Assembly: GCA_030065825.1 (NCBI GenBank)
Contig: JASJCY010000012.1
Span: 1 to 55,923 of the forward strand
DNA length: 55,923 nucleotides
From: Nostocaceae cyanobacterium
Lineage (GTDB): Bacteria > Cyanobacteriota > Cyanobacteriia > Cyanobacteriales > Nostocaceae
Direction: 5' to 3'
The translations under genes and the position numbers were made by a program. Shown here in pieces: positions 52,757 through 55,923 of the stretch; the first letter of the stretch is position 1, and every line of letters begins with the position of its first letter. The notes beneath the pieces are model-generated. The model did not search any database, was not told the DNA's origin, and saw only the letters and a list, made by a program, of their open reading frames with translations.

Positions 52757-54454
52757 CTATTGTTGCCAAACTTGAGAATCACTTATTCTAGAGGTAATGT
52801 TTTGCTTATGTTCATTAACAAAAGTTACTGCCTTCTGGAGTGCTTCTTTTCGGTCTACTAATAAGTGATTTTGGGGTAAGAATCGCAAAATGCCAAAGTT
52901 TTCTAAACGCCGTTTCACTTTACCAGTTGCACCGACAATAAATACCTGACGACCTTGGTCGATAGCGTCTTTAATGGCATTCTCAATTGCTAAAGATGCT
53001 GTTACACCCAAAATAGGTACATCACTCAAATCTAAAATCAATACATCATGGTCTTCCATTGCTGTCTGTTCCCGAGATATGGCTTTAGCAACACCAAAAA
53101 TCATCGGTCCAGAAAGATGGAACAATAGCACGCGACCGTCACCTTGGTCAAGTAACTCTCTTTCTGCGTCGCTCATGATAATTTCATCATCAGCATCCGT
53201 AACTGTCTTCACATCCTGAGAACGCAATTCACTCAGACGATCAATTGTCAAGATATTAGCAACAAACAACCCAACTCCCACAGCAACAATTAAATCAACA
53301 AGAACGGTGAGTAAAATTACACCGTACATAATCAATGCACCCTTTAAGGATACTTTGTGAGCGCGTTTGAGGAAGTTCCAATCGATAATGTCAATTCCCA
53401 CCTTGAGAGCAATACCAGCCAAAACTGCTAGGGGAATACTCTGAGTTAGAGGTGCAGCCCACAACACTACAACTAGCAAAATCAAGGCACGGGTTAAACC
53501 AGAAACCGCTGTGCGTCCACCTGCTTGGATGTTAACCACTGTTCCCATGGTGGCACCTGCACCAGCAATACCACCAAATAAACCAGAGGCTAAGTTACCA
53601 ATGCCTTGTCCAATTAATTCCTTATTCGAGTTGTGATGGGTACGGGTCAAACTATCAGCAATTACCGAAGTCAGCAAAGCATCAATACAACCCAGCATAC
53701 CGAGAACCGCTGCATCAATTACCATAGTTTGCAACTGCCCTGGGGTAAAGAAAGGCATCTGTAATTGTGGTAGACCAGCGGTAATTTCACCAATACGGCG
53801 AATTTCTACATTAGAAAAAACAACTAAGGAAAGTACTGTTCCTACAACTAATGCCACTAATTGGGGAGGAACCCAGCGCTTCAATTTAGATGGCATGAAG
53901 ACGAGAATTGCTACCGTTAGCACACCTAAAGCTGTTTCCGCAGGATTAATATTTTCCAATAGTAACGGCAGGTTTTGCAGTGTGCCGATTACACCACCTT
54001 TGGGACCTGCTTGTCCCAGAAAAGGTGCTGTTTGCAGGATAACGAGAATGATGCCAATCCCCGACATAAAGCCGGAAATCACCGTGTAGGGCATCAGGGT
54101 AACATATTTACCCAAGCGCAAGGCACCAAATAAAATTTGAAAAACCCCAGCCATCATAACTACGGTAAAAGCCATTGCCATACCGTTGTCTGGGTCAGCT
54201 GCTGTTAAGTTAGCAATAACCGCAGTCATGACAACGGTCATTGGTCCTGTGGGTTCAGAAATCAGCGTTGGTGTACCGCCAAAAAGTGCAGCAAAAAAGC
54301 CTACTAATACGGCACCATAAAGACCAGCTGTAGCCCCTGCACCAGAAGCAACACCAAAAGCTAGCGCCATGGGTAGGGCAATAATTGCCGCAGTTAGACC
54401 GCCAAATATATCGCCCCGCAGGTTTCTAAAATGGATACGATTTACGAGTTGCAT
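52757..54454 (-). CDS. bicA: SulP-family Na+/bicarbonate symporter BicA
   Basis: This 565-residue protein has the SulP transport domain (about 12-400). It includes GDIFGGLTAAIIALPMALAFGVASGAGATAGLYGA, FGGTPTLISEPTGPMTVVMTAVIA and a NKELIGQGIGNLASGLFGGIAGAGATMGTVVNIQAGGRT block. A C-terminal STAS domain (about 440-555, VLLFHLSGPMIFGVAKAIS, ILDLSDVPILGVTASLA) follows. BicA is a low-affinity, high-flux Na+-dependent HCO3- importer of the CO2-concentrating mechanism. It precedes the mrp operon on the same strand, a context that fits supply and removal of Na+. The start is ATG at 54454. Confidence 0.93.
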   Translation of the reverse strand: MQLVNRIHFRNLRGDIFGGLTAAIIALPMALAFGVASGAGATAGLYGAVLVGFFAALFGGTPTLISEPTGPMTVVMTAVIANLTAADPDNGMAMAFTVVMMAGVFQILFGALRLGKYVTLMPYTVISGFMSGIGIILVILQTAPFLGQAGPKGGVIGTLQNLPLLLENINPAETALGVLTVAILVFMPSKLKRWVPPQLVALVVGTVLSLVVFSNVEIRRIGEITAGLPQLQMPFFTPGQLQTMVIDAAVLGMLGCIDALLTSVIADSLTRTHHNSNKELIGQGIGNLASGLFGGIAGAGATMGTVVNIQAGGRTAVSGLTRALILLVVVLWAAPLTQSIPLAVLAGIALKVGIDIIDWNFLKRAHKVSLKGALIMYGVILLTVLVDLIVAVGVGLFVANILTIDRLSELRSQDVKTVTDADDEIIMSDAERELLDQGDGRVLLFHLSGPMIFGVAKAISREQTAMEDHDVLILDLSDVPILGVTASLAIENAIKDAIDQGRQVFIVGATGKVKRRLENFGILRFLPQNHLLVDRKEALQKAVTFVNEHKQNITSRISDSQVWQQ

Positions 54455-54934
54455 ACGGTTGACTTAATTAAAAAACAAAGGTGGATTCCTGTCAGTAAAA
54501 GTTATAAAAGTCTTTGACTTAATTAACACTTAAGAGTCATCAATCCATTGAGCAAAATCCAGAGTTATCGCTATTCTAGAGTTATCGTTATTAAAAAATC
54601 ACACCAAAATCAGTTATTGACATTCAGCAATAACTCAATATCTACTCTGATTGCAAGCCACCCTTAGAATCGGTGACCCATCGGAGTAAAAATTTTTATG
54701 ATGTTTTACATAGATAAATGTCAATGGCAATAGCTCATCTTAAAAAATAATAAATGATTGTTTGCAAAAAATCAAAATAGTGAGTGAGTGAGACTTTAAA
54801 ATCACTGGTGGCATTCTGTAACTTTACTTATCGAGTAAATAGCTTTGAGTTTCGCCAATCCTAAGGGAATTATTAAGATGCATAAAGGATGCATAAAGAA
54901 AGAAGCTTGTGGATTTCCCCTTGCACCAATTATT
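54455..54934. other. Promoter region of bicA
   Basis: About 480 bp. AGAGTTATCG(C/T)TATT occurs twice close together near 54560-54590, a possible binding-site pair. Otherwise AT-rich with no recognised element. Confidence 0.35.
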
Positions 54935-55047
54935 AGATATAGGTGTGGAAATTAATTATACGTTACCCGGAACCCTTGTACAGACGCGTAGCAAGATCCC
55001 CTAGGGTAATTTCGCGTCTGGAACATTCTTTTTCACGCCTAGGTCTA
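54935..55047. repeat. Diverged MITE-like element, family C
   Basis: TAGATATAGGTGTGGAAATTAATTATACG, AACCCTTGTACAGACGCG, CGCGTCTGGAACATTCTTTTTCACGCC and TAGGTCTA correspond in order to the family C copy at 47709, with an insertion in the middle. Confidence 0.55.
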
Positions 55048-55234
55048 TTGCTATCAAACCATCAGGATTTATCAATGCAAACCATTTGTGACTAATGCTT
55101 TTTATCCGAACTTTCTTAATGCTTACTTCTTATAACTTACGCAAGTGTCACAAAATAATCCCAACTGGCACATAAACTCGAATTTGATATAAAAGTTTAT
55201 AAGCTTTGATTTGTAGGGATTAGAGCCAAATTAA

Positions 55235-55510
55235 TTAAATGTGACAGTTTGAAGATAAATGTGCCAATTGCTTGAATCCTGATTCTGTTAATAATTGTGT
55301 AGAAGATGCTGGTTGCGGTTTTGACTGTGTTTGAATTAAGTTAATCAAAGTCATAATTAAAGGTATTGCAAAAGTTAATACCAGAATAATTGCAGCTAAT
55401 TGAAATATCATAGGGCGTTTTCTTCCCTTTGTTGGATAACCGCAACTCAGACAAATTTCCTCTTCACTACTGTTAAGAGTGCCGCAAACTTTGCAAGGTT
55501 CTAATGCCAT
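55235..55510 (-). CDS. Zinc-ribbon membrane protein of unknown function
   Basis: The 91-residue protein begins MALEPCKVCGTLNSSEEEIC and LSCGYPTKGRKRP, a CxxC...CxxC zinc ribbon. One transmembrane helix (about 33-57, MIFQLAAIILVLTFAIPLIMTLINL) and a short Ser/Gln-rich tail follow. Small proteins of this layout are frequent in cyanobacteria, but no function is known. The start is ATG at 55510. Confidence 0.65.
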   Translation of the reverse strand: MALEPCKVCGTLNSSEEEICLSCGYPTKGRKRPMIFQLAAIILVLTFAIPLIMTLINLIQTQSKPQPASSTQLLTESGFKQLAHLSSNCHI

Positions 55511-55588
55511 GTTTTTACCTTTGTTTTGGGGATAAAGTTGGTTATGTAACTAGGTCGGTACAAATAAAGCGAAGCAGTTAGGGTCGTC

Positions 55589-55617
55589 ATTTGTCATTGG
55601 TCATTGGTCATTGGTAA
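55589..55617. repeat. Heptamer tandem repeat (STRR)
   Basis: TCATTTG/TCATTGG/TCATTGG/TCATTGG heptamers. The rest of 55511-55923 holds two HIP1-like GCGATCGC sites and no gene. Confidence 0.7.
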
Positions 55618-55867
55618 AAGTTTCAGGGCTATTTACGTTTCGTAACATAGTTATATTTATTTCCGCCGATTTACTTAAGTTTGTTGATCAATGGCTGTTG
55701 GCGATCGCATTTCTCATCTGCCTATGAGCGATCGCACCACAACAACTTTCCCACTATTATGTCTTACGCTTTGACTCTCCAAAAACTCGCTTCGCTAGAC
55801 TAAGGGTTTCTCATCCCCAAAAACTATAGCGCTAGACTAGTACTCGACCAAGCCAAAATTGCCGGGT

Positions 55868-55923
55868 AAAGGCAGAGAGGGGGAAGAGGGGGAAGAGGGG
55901 GAAGAGGGGGGAGAGGGGGGAGA
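55868..55923. repeat. Purine-rich tandem repeat at the window end
   Basis: GGGGGAAGA-type 9-mers in tandem, continuing to the last base of the window. A polypurine tract; its true length is unknown because the window ends inside it. Confidence 0.75.

Overview
The window comes from the chromosome of a cyanobacterium, most likely a filamentous species of the Nostocales type. The evidence is a set of oxygenic-photosynthesis genes (Psb29/Thf1, CpcT/CpeT lyase, HemF, NdhS, PetG, a CytM-like cytochrome, BicA), scattered GCGATCGC (HIP1) octamers, heptamer tandem repeats, and many small palindromic repeat elements. No rRNA, tRNA, CRISPR array or prophage was recognised.

Layout. 1-2.2 kb: a hexapeptide acetyltransferase and a family 2 glycosyltransferase with a tnpB remnant between them. 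2.6-4.6 kb: an ExbB/ExbD pair and a YkvA-like protein. 4.7-6.8 kb: thf1 with an apparently intact, lone TnpB directly upstream. 7.9-10.4 kb: cpcT-like lyase, STAS protein and hemF. 10.9-15.5 kb: an SRPBCC-like protein with a structured leader, the Mrp/ApbC P-loop ATPase, rodA, ndhS and a HAS-barrel-like protein. 15.5-21 kb: a second tnpB remnant, a CPA2 antiporter fused to universal-stress domains, and the sugar-nucleotide pair UXS and UGD (UDP-glucose to UDP-glucuronate to UDP-xylose). 21.1-24.2 kb: a PD-(D/E)XK-TPR fusion protein and a membrane coiled-coil protein. 24.2-40.2 kb: a phosphate-scavenging island. 41-43.2 kb: petG, a divergent CytM-like cytochrome and small membrane proteins. 43.2-46.9 kb: an ABC exporter and a Ser/Thr kinase. 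48-54.5 kb: an Mrp-type Na+/H+ antiporter operon (C-D-E-F-G-A'-B) downstream of the Na+-dependent bicarbonate transporter bicA. 55.2 kb: a zinc-ribbon membrane protein.

The phosphate island is the most distinctive part. It holds a PhoD-like phosphatase, a 1487-residue secreted protein in which two GDPD domains sit inside a phytase/esterase-like fold, a ~1243-residue fusion of 5'-nucleotidase and nucleoside hydrolase, and a Tat-exported PhoX. The two giant proteins share a C-terminal RTX-like domain and a homologous 3' terminator. Each has a three-repeat Pho-box-like site about 380-400 bp upstream. Together the four enzymes could release phosphate from phosphomono- and diesters, phytate-like substrates and nucleotides.

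The Mrp complex and BicA are physically linked and could be coupled through sodium: Mrp extrudes the Na+ that BicA brings in with bicarbonate.

Intergenic DNA is unusually rich in small repeats. At least four families of inverted-repeat (MITE-like) elements recur, some nested, and two have expanded into tandem arrays (4 x 39 bp before the Mrp ATPase; 4 x 60 bp inside the Mrp operon). Three decayed tnpB fragments are present besides the full-length gene; one keeps a TnpB C-terminus followed by an omegaRNA-like right end.
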